Shown: positions 5,634-5,673 of the stretch, one piece after another | Layout: every line of letters starts with the position of its first letter | Position numbering within the stretch: position 1 is the stretch's first letter | Origin: Congregibacter sp. | GTDB taxonomy: Bacteria; Pseudomonadota; Gammaproteobacteria; Pseudomonadales; Halieaceae | Direction: 5' to 3' | NCBI GenBank assembly: GCA_013911345.1 | Contig: JACETJ010000102.1 | Coordinates: 1 to 5,673, forward strand | Length of the DNA stretch: 5,673 nt | Made by a program: the position numbers and the translations under genes | Notes under the pieces: generated by a model | Databases searched by the model: none | Told to the model about the DNA's origin: nothing | Seen by the model: only the letters and a program-made list of their open reading frames with translations

Positions 5634-5673
5634 GCTCGTCCGTTGAATTGCGGCAAGAATAAGAAAATAGCCC

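Overview
The window is a compact chromosomal segment of a Gram-negative bacterium, most likely a gammaproteobacterium. Two things point there. Lipid A and Kdo genes (lpxK, kdsB) require an LPS outer membrane. The order uvrC-pgsA-tRNA-Gly(GCC) is the arrangement known from Escherichia coli (uvrC-pgsA-glyW) and Pseudomonas. Joining lpxK-kdsB-murB directly to uvrC-pgsA suggests a lineage other than the enterics or Pseudomonas. A marine group such as OM60/NOR5 or its relatives is possible, but that is a guess. Base composition is moderately GC-rich and looks even throughout, with no sign of a recent insertion.

Layout. Positions 1-812 hold the 3' part of lpxK (lipid A 4'-kinase), cut by the window edge inside its Walker A loop. 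kdsB (820-1554, CMP-Kdo synthetase), murB (1559-2569, UDP-MurNAc reductase) and uvrC (2580-4406, excision nuclease subunit) follow on the same strand with gaps of 7, 4 and 10 bases, so the four look like one transcription unit. After a 53-base gap with a stem-loop that begins at the uvrC stop codon, pgsA (4460-5038, phosphatidylglycerophosphate synthase) starts at a TTG with a strong ribosome binding site. A promoter whose -35 box contains the pgsA stop codon drives tRNA-Gly(GCC) (5072-5147, CCA encoded). On the opposite strand, converging on the tRNA, is an Lrp/AsnC-family regulator (5181-5633). No stretch longer than about 60 bases is without a gene.

Function. lpxK and kdsB serve the Kdo-lipid A core of LPS, murB makes a peptidoglycan precursor and pgsA makes the phosphatidylglycerol precursor. 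The unit is therefore mostly envelope biosynthesis, with the DNA repair nuclease gene uvrC set between murB and pgsA. The Lrp-like gene is a separate unit with an unknown target.

I see no undescribed system here. The region is conserved housekeeping. The points worth a second look are small: gene-order differences, the stop-codon stem-loop, the promoter-in-stop overlap, two perfect 16-base palindromes with shared arms inside coding sequence, and some relaxed motif positions in LpxK.
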